NCBI GenBank assembly: GCA_963819715.1
Contig: CAWFXE010000006.1
Location: 682,001-746,000, forward strand
DNA: 64,000 nucleotides
Direction: 5' to 3'
Origin: DASUPK01 sp963819715
Lineage (GTDB): Bacteria; Actinomycetota; Thermoleophilia; Solirubrobacterales; 70-9
The translations under genes were made by a program, and so were the position numbers. A model generated the notes under the pieces. It was not told the DNA's origin, ran no database searches, and was given only the letters and a program-made list of their open reading frames with translations. Shown here piece by piece: positions 50,298 through 58,967 of this stretch. Every line of letters starts with the position of its first letter. The stretch's first letter is position 1.

Positions 50298-52223
50298 ATG
50301 GCGGGAGTGACTGCGGTTCTGTTCAGAAAACCGGGCTGGTGGCGAGCCCTGACCTTCACGATCCTCGGGGCTGCCTTCGGGTACGGCCTCGTCGTGGTGC
50401 TCAGGTTGATCTCGGGGCTGCCCGCCACCCAGACGGAGCAGACCGGGTACCCGCAGGTGATCGTCGCGGCGATCACCGGGCCCCTCGGCTTCCTGATCGG
50501 GATCGGCTGCTTCGACTACTGGTTCCGCTGGGCCATCGGCGCGCCGACGTTCCCGAAGGACCGCGAGCACGAGAACCACGGCGCGTACAGCTGGCGCGAC
50601 TACTTCAAGGTCAACACCGACCACAAGGTCATCGGGATCCAGTACCTGGTCACGACGTTCTTCTTCTTTTTCGTCGGCGGGCTGATCGCGATGGTCATGC
50701 GGGCCGAGCTGGCTCAGCCCGGCACGCAGATCGTCGACCCGAGCACCTTCAACAGCCTCTTCTCGACGCACGCTGCGTTGATGATCTTCGTCTTCGTCAT
50801 CCCGGCCTTCGCCGGGATCGCGAACTACGTCCTGCCGCTGATGATCGGAGCGCCGGACATGGCGTTCCCGCGGCTCAACGCCCTCAGCTTCTGGATGCTG
50901 CCGCTCGCGGGCTGCCTGTTCCTCGGCAGCTACCTGGCGCCCGGCGGTGCATTCGACGCGGGCTGGACGGGTTACGCGCCGCTCTCGACCGGGGCGCCGT
51001 TAGGCCAGTCCTTCTTCAACCTCGGCGTGCAGTTCGCCGGCGCGTCATCGATCGCCACCGCGCTCAACTTCCTGGTCACGATCGTGACAATGCGTGCGCC
51101 CGGAATGAATTTCTGGCGCCTACCCCTGCTGGTCTGGGCGAACCTCTCGACGTCGCTGCTCGTGGTCGCCGCGACGCCGTTCATCGCGGGCGTGCAGTTC
51201 ATGGTCCTGTTCGACCGGATCCTGCATACCAACTTCTTCCAGGCAGCGTTCGGCGGAGACGTGATCAGCTACCAGCACATCTTCTGGTTCTACTCCCACC
51301 CGGCCGTCTACATCATGATGCTGCCGGGGTTCGGGATCATCAGCGAGGTGATCTCGACCCACTCGCGGAAGCCGATCTTCGGCTACCGGCTGATGGCCCT
51401 CGCGTTGATCGGGATCGTGGTGCTCTCCTACTCGGTCTGGGCGCACCACATGTTCGTGGCCGGCATGTTCAGCTGGCTGCGGGTGCCGATGATGATCACC
51501 ACCCTGCTGATCGCGGTCCCGACGGGCATCAAGATCTTCTCCTGGCTGGGGACGCTCTTCGAGGGAGTGATCCATCTCAAATCGACCTCGATGCTCTTCG
51601 CCCTCGGCTTCATCGCCACCTTCACGATCGGAGGGATCTCCGGCGTGATGCTCGGGATGATCCCGATCGATATCCACGTCTCGGACACCTACTTCGTCGT
51701 GGCGCACATCCACTTCGTGCTCTTCGGCGGCTCGGTCTTCACGATCTTCGCCGGCGTCTACCACTGGTTCCCGAAGATGACGGGGCGGATGTACGACGAG
51801 AAGCTCGGCCGGATCCACTTCTGGCTGACCCTGGTCGGCATGCTCGGCACCTTCATCCCGATGCACTGGATCGGCATGGAGGGCATGCCGCGCCGGGTCG
51901 CCGACTACTCGGCCCAGTTCGGCGACTGGAACCTCTTCATCTCCGTCTGCGCGTTCATCCTCGGCGCCGCCCAGCTGATCTTCCTCTACAACATGATCGT
52001 CAGCTGGCGCTACGGGCCGAAGGCTGGTCCGAACCCCTGGCGCGCCAAGACCATCGAGTGGCAGGTCTCATCGCCGCCGCCGGTCTTCAACTTCCCTGAG
52101 ATCCCGCGTGTCGTGGGTGGGCCCTACGAGTACGGCGTTCCCGGCGCGCGGCACGTGATCATGCCCGGCGAGGAGGCTGAGATCAAACAGCCCGAGAGAG
52201 CCGGAGTGGGGGCGCCCTCGTGA
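50298..52223 (+). CDS. ctaD: Cytochrome c oxidase subunit I (intact, A2 type)
   Basis: 641 residues. All metal ligands are present: haem a His158 (FSTHAALMIF) and His472; CuB His334 (FWFYSHPAVYI), His383-His384 (WAHHMF); haem a3 His470 (VVAHIHFVLFGG); cross-linked Tyr338. The YSHPAVY sequence places it in the A2 proton-pumping class (Ala instead of Glu286, with Tyr-Ser). The K-channel Lys is in HLKSTSMLFALG. About 12-14 membrane helices. An extra N-terminal ~100 residues includes two hydrophobic segments. Confidence 0.96.
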   Translation: MAGVTAVLFRKPGWWRALTFTILGAAFGYGLVVVLRLISGLPATQTEQTGYPQVIVAAITGPLGFLIGIGCFDYWFRWAIGAPTFPKDREHENHGAYSWRDYFKVNTDHKVIGIQYLVTTFFFFFVGGLIAMVMRAELAQPGTQIVDPSTFNSLFSTHAALMIFVFVIPAFAGIANYVLPLMIGAPDMAFPRLNALSFWMLPLAGCLFLGSYLAPGGAFDAGWTGYAPLSTGAPLGQSFFNLGVQFAGASSIATALNFLVTIVTMRAPGMNFWRLPLLVWANLSTSLLVVAATPFIAGVQFMVLFDRILHTNFFQAAFGGDVISYQHIFWFYSHPAVYIMMLPGFGIISEVISTHSRKPIFGYRLMALALIGIVVLSYSVWAHHMFVAGMFSWLRVPMMITTLLIAVPTGIKIFSWLGTLFEGVIHLKSTSMLFALGFIATFTIGGISGVMLGMIPIDIHVSDTYFVVAHIHFVLFGGSVFTIFAGVYHWFPKMTGRMYDEKLGRIHFWLTLVGMLGTFIPMHWIGMEGMPRRVADYSAQFGDWNLFISVCAFILGAAQLIFLYNMIVSWRYGPKAGPNPWRAKTIEWQVSSPPPVFNFPEIPRVVGGPYEYGVPGARHVIMPGEEAEIKQPERAGVGAPS

Positions 52224-53218
52224 CCGAGAAGACCGCTACGGAGCAGGGCGTGGAGGCGATCACCGACGTCGGGACTCCACAGGAGCACGCCTCCGAGGTT
52301 GTCGCCAAGCGCGAGATTGCGACCTTCGGCGATCCCGATCCACCCCCCACGAGGGAGGGCGTCAAGCGCGTGCTGGCGTTCCTCAACGAGGTCGCGGGCG
52401 GCCGCAAGCTCCTCACGGCTTGCCGCGAGCTGTCCGATGCCGGGGCCGACTACTTCGCCGTGGTCGCTCCGCAGAACCTGCCGATCGTCGGCCAGCTCGT
52501 CGATACGGAAGAGCGCCGAGCCGCCGCCCAGAGCCGGGTGGACGTGACTCAGGCCGTGCTCCGGGAGTTCGGCATCGAGGCCGAAAGCGCTGTGATGGAT
52601 CCGGATTCCTCACTCGCCCTGGACGATGCCGTCCGCGCCACCCAGCCGGACTACATCCTGCTCTCCTGCCTCTACGAGACCCGGTTCGGGCTGACGCGCA
52701 AGGACCTCGTGGAGTGGGCCAAGGCTCGCTACGACCGGGTCGAGCACATCCCGGTTCGCGTCGACGACGACGCGGTTCGCTGGGACGTGACCCACACCCT
52801 GGTGGTCGCGACGCAGACGGTCAACAGCAAGGACCTCGTCGACCGGCTCGAGCAGCGCGCCAAGGACCATCCGCACCGATACACCTTCATCTGCCCGCGC
52901 TCCGGCGCGATCAGCCGCGAGGAGGTCTGCTCGCGGCTCGCGGCGACGCTCGCCGAGATGTACCGCAACGAGATCGACGCGACCGGCCAGCCGATGAGCC
53001 CTGACCCGTTCCACGCGATCCAGAACGCGATCGAGCACTACCGGATCGACGACATCCTGATCTCGACCCTGAAGGGCGAGCAGTCGAAGTGGCTCGAGGA
53101 GGGCCTGATCGAGAAGGTCCAGGCGCTCACCGACAAGCCCGTGGAGCACGTCGAGTCCGGGACGGAGCCGGCAGCCCCCAGTGCGGCGACGCCGGTCGCA
53201 GCAGGAGCCGAGGGCTGA
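52220..53218 (+). CDS. Tandem universal-stress-protein-like protein within the oxidase operon
   Basis: 332 residues with 4-bp and 1-bp overlaps to ctaD and ctaE, so co-translated with them. After ~45 variable residues come two similar alpha/beta halves: one centred on DYFAVVAPQNLPIVGQLVDTEERRAAA ... TQPDYILLSCLYETRFG, and one ending YRIDDILISTLKGEQSKWLEEGLIEKVQALTDKPVEHVES, the Usp-like 'DeIlisT.....WL..gl...v' pattern. Soluble; no membrane segment. It may regulate or sense the oxidase, but nothing direct shows it. Confidence 0.75.
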   Translation: MTEKTATEQGVEAITDVGTPQEHASEVVAKREIATFGDPDPPPTREGVKRVLAFLNEVAGGRKLLTACRELSDAGADYFAVVAPQNLPIVGQLVDTEERRAAAQSRVDVTQAVLREFGIEAESAVMDPDSSLALDDAVRATQPDYILLSCLYETRFGLTRKDLVEWAKARYDRVEHIPVRVDDDAVRWDVTHTLVVATQTVNSKDLVDRLEQRAKDHPHRYTFICPRSGAISREEVCSRLAATLAEMYRNEIDATGQPMSPDPFHAIQNAIEHYRIDDILISTLKGEQSKWLEEGLIEKVQALTDKPVEHVESGTEPAAPSAATPVAAGAEG

Positions 53219-53853
53219 TGGAGTCCGCATCGGTAGCGGTCGGCCACGGCGATGGCCACGCCGAGGAGCACCACGACCATCCGCCCGAGGCCAACCAGAG
53301 CTCGCGGATAGACAAGCAGACACTCGGGATCCTGCTCTTCATCGTCTCCGAGGTGATGCTCTTCGGGGCGTTCTTCGCCTCGTACTTCTTCCTGCGGGTG
53401 GTCGCCAACGACGGGCCGTGGCCACCGGATCCGTTCGAGCTGCCGGTCACGGTGGCATTGACGAATACGTTCATCCTTGTCTCGTCCAGCTTCACGATGC
53501 ACTGGGCGCTCGAGTCGATCCGCCGGGGGAACCGGCGCGGCCTGCAGATGGGCCTCGCGCTCACGTTCCTGCTCGGCCTGACCTTCCTCTTCATCCAGAT
53601 CAACGAGTACATCCACATCGGCTTCAGCGCCCGCGACGACGCCTTCGGCTCGATCTTCTACGGCCTCACCGGCCTCCACGGGGCGCACGTCACCGTCGGC
53701 TTGATCCTTCTGTCGATCGCCAACGTCCGCGCCTGGCGCGGCCACTACGGCCCGGAGGCGAAGGACCACCTTGGCGTCGAGGTGCCGGGGATCTATTGGC
53801 ACTTCGTCGACATCATGTGGATCATCGTCTTCGTGACCGTCTACGTGCTCTAG
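53218..53853 (+). CDS. ctaE: Cytochrome c oxidase subunit III
   Basis: 211 residues from the ATG at 53218 (TGATG). An N-terminal His/Glu-rich tail (VGHGDGHAEEHHDHPPE) precedes five membrane helices: LGILLFIVSEVMLFGAFFASYFFLR, ALTNTFILVSSSFTMHWAL, ALTFLLGLTFLFIQINEY, LTGLHGAHVTVGLILLSIA and YWHFVDIMWIIVFVTVYVL. The conserved LHGxHVxxG and HFVDxxWIxxF motifs are intact. It is a structural subunit that supports proton uptake. Confidence 0.94.
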   Translation: MESASVAVGHGDGHAEEHHDHPPEANQSSRIDKQTLGILLFIVSEVMLFGAFFASYFFLRVVANDGPWPPDPFELPVTVALTNTFILVSSSFTMHWALESIRRGNRRGLQMGLALTFLLGLTFLFIQINEYIHIGFSARDDAFGSIFYGLTGLHGAHVTVGLILLSIANVRAWRGHYGPEAKDHLGVEVPGIYWHFVDIMWIIVFVTVYVL

Positions 53854-53862
53854 CCGCGCCGC

Positions 53863-54267
53863 GTGAAGGCGGTCCGCTTCGCCTTTCCCGGGCCCGAGCG
53901 CGATCGGTTGGTCGGCGCCGTCCTCCGGGGGGAGAAGACCGCGACGTCGTCGCTCTTGGCGCAATGGGAGGCCGATGGAGAGGATCTGCCGACGGTCGGG
54001 GAGGGGCGGCAGGTGCTCGACTCGAACGACGAGCCGGTCGCCACGGTCGAGCTGACGGCCGTCGAAGTGATCCAGCTCGGTGACGCCGACCTGGATCTGG
54101 CTCGCCAGGAGGGGGAAGGGTTCAAAACCGTCACCGAGTGGCGGCGGGGGCACGAGCGCTTCTGGCGGGAGCAGGTGATCCCCGGGCTCTCCGGTCCTCT
54201 GGCGGTCGAGCTGACCGACAGGACGCGGATCGTCGTCGAGCGCTTCAGGCTGGTGAACGAGGCGTAA
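53863..54267 (+). CDS. ASCH-domain protein
   Basis: 134 residues from a GTG. The GEKTATSSLLAQWEADGEDLPTVGEGRQVLDSNDEPVATVELTAVEVIQLGDADLDLARQEGE segment is the ASCH fold's GxKxxT-containing core, and the C-terminal WRRGHERFWREQV is common in the subfamily. ASCH domains resemble PUA and bind RNA or act as nucleotide-linked hydrolases (for example YqfB). Function here unknown. Its end overlaps a convergent lipoprotein gene by 23 bp. Confidence 0.88.
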   Translation: MKAVRFAFPGPERDRLVGAVLRGEKTATSSLLAQWEADGEDLPTVGEGRQVLDSNDEPVATVELTAVEVIQLGDADLDLARQEGEGFKTVTEWRRGHERFWREQVIPGLSGPLAVELTDRTRIVVERFRLVNEA

Positions 54268-54499
54268 TCGAATTGGCCCTGGCAGCCGATGCAGGTCGCG
54301 CTCGAGCCGCCGCCCGCCGCGCGTCAGGTCCCGTCGTAGTCCCGTTGGTGGGGAATGCATTGTCGGACGGGGCCTGAGCCGGGAGAGTTGCCCGCGATGT
54401 GCTCCCGTCGCCGGAATCCCCGCCGCAGCCCGCGATCACGGCGCAGAGCAGAGCCACGACGGCGATGGCAAGAGCGGTCCTGATGGGGCGCGCGTTCAT
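54245..54499 (-). CDS. Small lipoprotein
   Basis: 84 residues. The lipobox signal IRTALAIAVVALLCAVIAGCGGD is convincing; the mature part is short, Ser/Thr/Ala/Arg-rich and probably disordered. Its 3' end overlaps the convergent ASCH gene. Coding support is moderate because the C-terminal half is low-complexity. Confidence 0.55.
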   Translation of the reverse strand: MNARPIRTALAIAVVALLCAVIAGCGGDSGDGSTSRATLPAQAPSDNAFPTNGTTTGPDARRAAARARPASAARANSITPRSPA

Positions 54500-54525
54500 G
54501 CGCGCGCATTGTGCAGGCGGCGCCC

Positions 54526-55944
54526 CTAGTAGGTCGTGAAGAAAGAGGGCGCCTGTTGGGCGAGGATCACCCAGGCCGCGGCCGAGGCGGAAGGCCAGAC
54601 GTGGTACTCGACGCCGAAGGCCGTGTTGGTGACCGTCTGGTCGGCCTGGAGGGGGCCGACCGACGGGCCAGTGACGGCCTGCCAGGCGGTGATCCAGCTG
54701 TTGAGCGTCGTCGTGCTTTGACCGAGCACCGAGGTCAGCATCCGGACCATCGGAGTCCCGTCGAACCAGAGGGCGTTCGGACCGGTGCTGTCCATGTACG
54801 GCTTGTAGCCGGAGAATGGGCCCGTCGCCGCGTAAGTGTTGTTGTAGGTCGCGGCGCTGGTCGACTTGACGATCGAGCGGCCGGTGACCGCGAAGTTGTT
54901 CTTCGTGTAGGTGAGAACGTTGCCGGCCGTGGAGGTGTTGCCGGCGGTCACCTCGAAGAGCGCGCCGAGGATCTGGGCGTCGAGGGGCTGTGCGGTGTCG
55001 CCGAGACCTTGGATGAAGTGGGTGCCGGAGCCGCTGCCCGTCATCAGGTTGTCCTGGATCGCGTCGCCGATCATCCCTGCCGCGGTGCCGTACTTCGTGG
55101 CCCCGGTCGTATCGCCGGCGCCATGGAGCTCAAGGGCGAGGTGGCCGAGGAACTCGTAGGCGAGGATGTTGTGCTGCGTGGAGTACCAGTTGAGACCCGG
55201 GCCGCCCTTGATCAGGCCGTCGGTGCCCTGCAGCGTGAGCAGGTAGTCGGCCGCCTTCTTCTCCATCGTGCGGTACGCGGACGTCTTGTAGGTGCTGTCG
55301 TACTTGCCTGCGGCGATCCCGATCGAGGCGATCGTGCCGGTGCGGTATATCCCGGCGCCCCTTCCGCTCGAGACGTCGAAGGCGATATCGACGGCGCCGT
55401 CCGTGAGCTGCAGGGCGGCGAGCTGGTCGAGCAGCTGCTTGGCCTGGCCCTTGACGTGGCTGGCGATGAACGACGAGGTTGTCAGCGCGGAGTCATACGT
55501 CCAGGACCAGTTGAGCAGGCGGTTGTAGGAGGGGTCGGCCGAGGGAATCTCATAGGAGCGCGTCAGGGCCAGTGGGTTGTGGCCCTGTCCCGTCGCGATC
55601 CGGGCGAGCGGCTGCGCGTCGAGCCTCTTCGGGCCGCGGTCCACGCTCGGGATGGCGGCTGCCTCGGAGGCGGACGACTTGGCGCCCTTGCGCTTCTTCC
55701 GGCTGCGGAGCCGGGGGCACTTCTTCCGCGCCTTCTTGCCCTTCTTCTTGGAGCAGACCGGCCCGGCTTGCTTGGCGAGCCAGCGCGAGAGCGGGTTGGC
55801 CGGACGCCCCTTGGCGGAGTACGGCCAGGCGAGCCTGACCTTGCCTCCGCTGCGGTGCACCTTGGCATCGGCGGCCAGGGGGCCGATCAGCGCAAGGGAG
55901 AGGGCGGAAGCAAGGATGCCGACAGCGAGCCTGCGAAGGTTCAT
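54526..55944 (-). CDS. Secreted protein with six-hairpin (alpha/alpha toroid) glycosidase-like repeats
   Basis: 472 residues. The signal peptide LAVGILASALSLALIGPLAADA is followed by a very basic region (KKKGKKARKKCPRLRSRKKRKG). Then come repeats with alternating helices: SYNRLLNWSWTYDSALTTSSFIA, QLLDQLAALQLTDGAVDIAFDVSSG, ADYLLTLQGTDGLIKGGPGLNWYSTQHNILAYEFLGHLALELHGAG and VTNTAFGVEYHVWPSASAAAWVILAQQ. This pattern is that of (alpha/alpha) toroid glycosidases or lyases, with possible acidic catalytic residues in WTYDSA and STQHN. Family unassigned. It may act on extracellular polysaccharide. Confidence 0.75.
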   Translation of the reverse strand: MNLRRLAVGILASALSLALIGPLAADAKVHRSGGKVRLAWPYSAKGRPANPLSRWLAKQAGPVCSKKKGKKARKKCPRLRSRKKRKGAKSSASEAAAIPSVDRGPKRLDAQPLARIATGQGHNPLALTRSYEIPSADPSYNRLLNWSWTYDSALTTSSFIASHVKGQAKQLLDQLAALQLTDGAVDIAFDVSSGRGAGIYRTGTIASIGIAAGKYDSTYKTSAYRTMEKKAADYLLTLQGTDGLIKGGPGLNWYSTQHNILAYEFLGHLALELHGAGDTTGATKYGTAAGMIGDAIQDNLMTGSGSGTHFIQGLGDTAQPLDAQILGALFEVTAGNTSTAGNVLTYTKNNFAVTGRSIVKSTSAATYNNTYAATGPFSGYKPYMDSTGPNALWFDGTPMVRMLTSVLGQSTTTLNSWITAWQAVTGPSVGPLQADQTVTNTAFGVEYHVWPSASAAAWVILAQQAPSFFTTY

Positions 55945-56036
55945 GCACGGTCAATCGGCGGTTCCGGGGGAATCCTTTATCCGGGAAAACCCGCGATCTT
56001 CGGCGGAAGAGTCCTGAGGCTGCAAAGATCGGCGCC

Positions 56037-56267
56037 GTGAACGACCGACCCGCTCAGACGCCCCGGAATCCGCTTCGCAACGAGGCGGACATGTTTCGGG
56101 TGCTGATCATGTTCGGCGTGGCCGCGGCGGTCGTCATCGCGGTGGCGCTCCTGATCGGCTCGCTCGCCGGCGCCATCGTGGGAGCCGTGTTCGTCGCGAT
56201 CGGGCTATGGCGGACCTGGGGCCTGATCCAGGACTGGCGCCGCTACGGCTCGGACGTGGAGCGGTAG
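56037..56267 (+). CDS. Small membrane protein (76 aa)
   Basis: From a GTG. A soluble start (NDRPAQTPRNPLRNEADMFRV) is followed by two adjacent hydrophobic helices (LIMFGVAAAVVIAVALLIGSLAGAIVGAVFVAIGLW), then RTWGLIQDWRRYGSDVER. The stop abuts the convergent cytochrome c gene with no gap. No family is recognised; it is a typical small membrane protein near respiratory genes. Confidence 0.7.
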   Translation: MNDRPAQTPRNPLRNEADMFRVLIMFGVAAAVVIAVALLIGSLAGAIVGAVFVAIGLWRTWGLIQDWRRYGSDVER

Positions 56268-57002
56268 CTACTTCTTGCCGCCGCCGGCACCGCCGCCGCC
56301 GCCGTTGACCGTCTGCTGCAGATAGGTGGCGAGCTGCTGGAGCTGCGGTGGTGTGAGGGTCTGGCCGAAGTTCTGGGGCATCACGTTGGGTTGGTAGCCG
56401 GGGGCGATGATCGCGTTCGGGTCGCTGATCGACTGCGAGATCTGCGCGACGCTCATGCCCTTCAGTGCCTCGTCGAGGTTCGGGCCGGTCGTGCCCGTGG
56501 TACCGGCCTGGGCCAGCGTGTGGCAGCCGCCGCAGTTGGTGGCGAAGAACTGCGGCGGTGCGAACACGGGCGCCTTGATGCCGGGCACGCCCGCGACGCT
56601 GGCGACGTAGGCGGCGACATCGGAGGCGTCCTCGCCGGTGACGAGGTCTCGCGGCATGTACACGTCGGTCGCCTGGGTGGCCGCGGGCCTGGCGTGGGCG
56701 ATCTGGTACTCGACGACGCCCTTGACCGTGTCGGAGTCCATGCCACTCGCCCGCGCGGACTTGAACGCGTAATCGAGGTTCGGTCCGATGTCGCCGTTGG
56801 TGCCCGCGCCGGTGAGCGTGTGGCAGCTGCCGCACTTCTGGGTGAAGAGCTGCTGGCCCTTGTCGAGGTTGGCCTTCGGGCCGAGGTCGCAGCCGGTCAG
56901 CCCGACGACGGCCGTCGCCGCGGCGATGGTGGCGATCAGCCAGATCGCCCTGCTTTCTATGCGGCGGCGCTGTTTGTGGCCGCCGTTGATCGTGGGGTCC
57001 AT
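56268..57002 (-). CDS. Dihaem cytochrome c lipoprotein
   Basis: 244 residues from the ATG at 57002. The N-terminal helix ends in a lipobox (VVGLTGCDLG, Cys38). Two cytochrome c domains: CGSCH (57-61) with a Met ligand in VYMPRDL, and CGGCH (157-161) with a Met in NVMPQNF. The phrases GIxGPNLD and PPQLQQLATYLQQ are typical c-type cytochrome folds. It is a plausible electron donor to the CuA of the intact subunit II. It ends in a Gly/Lys tail. Confidence 0.92.
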   Translation of the reverse strand: MDPTINGGHKQRRRIESRAIWLIATIAAATAVVGLTGCDLGPKANLDKGQQLFTQKCGSCHTLTGAGTNGDIGPNLDYAFKSARASGMDSDTVKGVVEYQIAHARPAATQATDVYMPRDLVTGEDASDVAAYVASVAGVPGIKAPVFAPPQFFATNCGGCHTLAQAGTTGTTGPNLDEALKGMSVAQISQSISDPNAIIAPGYQPNVMPQNFGQTLTPPQLQQLATYLQQTVNGGGGGAGGGKK

Positions 57003-57106
57003 AAGCGCGGGAATCCTATCTGTCGGCGACGACCCGCCCACCCACGCCCCATGCCTGGGATAAGCTTGCGCCGAAAGCCACGAGCAACACCAGCGGAGGA
57101 AACCGA

Positions 57107-57508
57107 GTGGAGGTTCGCGAGGGCATGTCGAGCGTAGTGCTGGCCGTCGGGCCGGGCCACACGCTGAGGGAGACCGCGACCAAGATGACCGAGAAGGGCA
57201 CCGGGGCGGCCCTGGTCTTCGACGACGAGTCCCCCGCGCCGCGGATCATCACCGAGCGCGACATCCTCAACGCGGTCGGGACCGGCAAGGATCCCGACAA
57301 GGAGAAGGTCGCCGATCACATGTCGGAGAGCGTCATCTCCGCGGAGCCCAGCTGGAGCCTCGAGCAGGCGGCCGAGGAGATGGTGCAGCGCGGCATCCGG
57401 CACCTGGTCGTGGTCGACCGGGGCGAGCTGGTCGGCGTGCTTTCGATGCGCGACATCGTGCGTTGCTGGACGCAGGTCGGAGCGACCGCGTCCATCAGCC
57501 CGCCCTAG
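57107..57508 (+). CDS. Two-CBS-domain protein
   Basis: 133 residues from a GTG behind CGGAGGAAAC. It is essentially one CBS pair: EGMSSVVLAVGPGHTLRETATKMTEKGTGAALVFDDESPAPRIITERDIL and MSESVISAEPSWSLEQAAEEMVQRGIRHLVVVDRGELVGVLSMRDIVR. CBS pairs bind adenine nucleotides such as AMP, ATP or c-di-AMP. It lies between the cytochrome c and oxidase-associated genes; a sensing role is inferred. Confidence 0.9.
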   Translation: MEVREGMSSVVLAVGPGHTLRETATKMTEKGTGAALVFDDESPAPRIITERDILNAVGTGKDPDKEKVADHMSESVISAEPSWSLEQAAEEMVQRGIRHLVVVDRGELVGVLSMRDIVRCWTQVGATASISPP

Positions 57509-57510
57509 CG

Positions 57511-57771
57511 CTACTCCGAAGGCGGCGAGACAGACAGCGGAATCGGCGCCGTGTCGGTGTGCTGCCGGTTCGGCATGCGCGCGATCTCGCTTCGGTTGGC
57601 GCGCAGCCAGGAGATCAGGGAAAACAGGGCGATGAAGCCCCCGATCACCGAGTAGGGCCACCAGGCGAACAGGCCGACGATGACCGCGGCGAACCCGAAC
57701 GCGAACAGCGCCGGAGCGATGCTGGGCCGCGCCGGATAGATGACCTCGGTTGGCTTCGGCGGCTGGCTCAT
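57511..57771 (-). CDS. Small two-helix membrane protein, possible oxidase accessory subunit
   Basis: 86 residues. A Pro-rich N-terminus (SQPPKPTEVIYPARPSIAP) precedes two hydrophobic helices (ALFAFGFAAVIVGLFAWWPYSVIGGFIALFSLISWL), then a polar tail. Actinobacterial oxidases have small subunit IV proteins of similar size; relationship is by analogy only. The ATG overlaps the stop of the 36-residue gene (ATGA), so they are co-translated. Confidence 0.7.
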   Translation of the reverse strand: MSQPPKPTEVIYPARPSIAPALFAFGFAAVIVGLFAWWPYSVIGGFIALFSLISWLRANRSEIARMPNRQHTDTAPIPLSVSPPSE

Positions 57772-57878
57772 CGCAGGTACACGATCGCGACGTAGAAGGC
57801 CAGAGCGAAGACGAGCAGCGCCAGGGACGAGGCGATCATGCCGGCGCGGATGTTGGCTCGGGCGCGTTCGCGATCCAT
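57768..57878 (-). CDS. 36-residue single-helix membrane protein
   Basis: A short frame from the ATG at 57878 to the TGA at 57768-57770: a basic N-terminus (DRERARANIRAG), one helix (MIASSLALLVFALAFYVAIVYL) and a final Arg. Its stop overlaps the ATG of the 86-residue membrane protein by 4 bp, strong evidence that it is a real gene. It lies downstream of ctaB on the same strand, after a ~114-bp gap. Probably a minor subunit or assembly peptide of a respiratory complex. Confidence 0.65.
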   Translation of the reverse strand: MDRERARANIRAGMIASSLALLVFALAFYVAIVYLR

Positions 57879-57992
57879 TCTCAGAAGCCTATAGCGGCCA
57901 CCAGGCCGCTGCACCTTGGAGCGGAGGGCGAAGCCCGTAGCGACTTGTGATTGGCGGCCGCTTGTGGCCGCGGCTATATGGCGAAGCCGTGC

Positions 57993-58967
57993 CTAGAGTG
58001 CCCTATCAAGGGCCATCGCGACGAAGAGCAGCGCTAGGTAGACCAGCGAGCTGAGATAGAGCCGGCGCGCGGCGGGCCGGGAGGGGTGCGCGAGCAGGAC
58101 CAGGGCCAGGCCAACGAAGCCCGCCCCGAGAGCCAGCGCGGCGATCAGATAGGCCGTGCCGAACAGTCCTGTGATCACCGGTCCGATCGTGATCGCGACC
58201 AGGAGCAGCGCGTAGAAGACGATCTGGTGGCGCGTGGTGGTCTCCCCGCGGACCACGGGCAGCATCGGCACGCCCGTGCGCGCGTAGTCGTCCGAGATCA
58301 GCAGCGAGAGCGCCCAGAAGTGGGGCGGCGTCCAGAAGAAGACGATCGCGAAGGGCCACAGGGCCTCGAGCGTGAGGCCGCCCGTTGCCGCCGCCCAGCC
58401 GACCAGCGGCGGCATCGCTCCGGCCGCTCCGCCGAGGACGATGTTCTGGGGCGTACGGGGCTTGAGCCAGAGCGTGTAGACGAAGACGTAGCCGAGCAGC
58501 CCGGCGGCGGCGAGCGCAGCCGTGAGGGCGTTGACGGTGATCCACAGCTGGACCACGGCGACCACACCGAGGGTCGTGCCGAAGAGGAGGCCGCGCCGCG
58601 GCTCGATGCGCCCGCTCGCCAGCGGCCGTCCCGCGGTTCGCGCCATGCGGGCGTCCCGCTCGCGCTCTATGTAGTGGTTGATCGCTCCGGCGCCGCCGGC
58701 CGCCAGGTAGCCGCCGAGGCACGTCCAGAGGATGGTGGAGAGGGCCGGCCCGCCCGGATCGGCGACGAACATCGTCGCCACGCAGGTGAGCAGCAGCAGG
58801 GAGATGATCCGCGGCTTGGTGAGGGTGACGTAGTCGTTCGCCACCCCGATCGCCGTGCGCATCGTCCGCACGCGAGCGTCGTCGGGAGTTGTGGAGACCC
58901 GCTCGCCGCCGGGCCGGCTGGAGGGCTTGGCGATTCGGTCGGGTCCGGTTCCGAGGTGGACGCTCAT
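57993..58967 (-). CDS. ctaB: Protohaem IX farnesyltransferase (haem O synthase)
   Basis: 324 residues with a ~40-residue soluble start, then nine membrane helices. UbiA family: LTKPRIISLLLLTC; NHYIERERDARMARTAGRPLASGRI (NxxxDxxxD-like prenyl-PP/Mg2+ motif, with Glu-rich variant) and YTLWLKPRTPQNIVLGGAAGAMPPLVGW. It converts haem B to haem O. It overlaps the ctaA stop by 4 bp. Confidence 0.95.
   Translation of the reverse strand: MSVHLGTGPDRIAKPSSRPGGERVSTTPDDARVRTMRTAIGVANDYVTLTKPRIISLLLLTCVATMFVADPGGPALSTILWTCLGGYLAAGGAGAINHYIERERDARMARTAGRPLASGRIEPRRGLLFGTTLGVVAVVQLWITVNALTAALAAAGLLGYVFVYTLWLKPRTPQNIVLGGAAGAMPPLVGWAAATGGLTLEALWPFAIVFFWTPPHFWALSLLISDDYARTGVPMLPVVRGETTTRHQIVFYALLLVAITIGPVITGLFGTAYLIAALALGAGFVGLALVLLAHPSRPAARRLYLSSLVYLALLFVAMALDRAL

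Noticed and set aside
57945..57975. Terminator after ctaB (GCGGCC/GGCCGC hairpin)
   Set aside because: The stem is only 6 bp, there is no T-tract on either strand, and co-directional small genes follow, so read-through is as likely.
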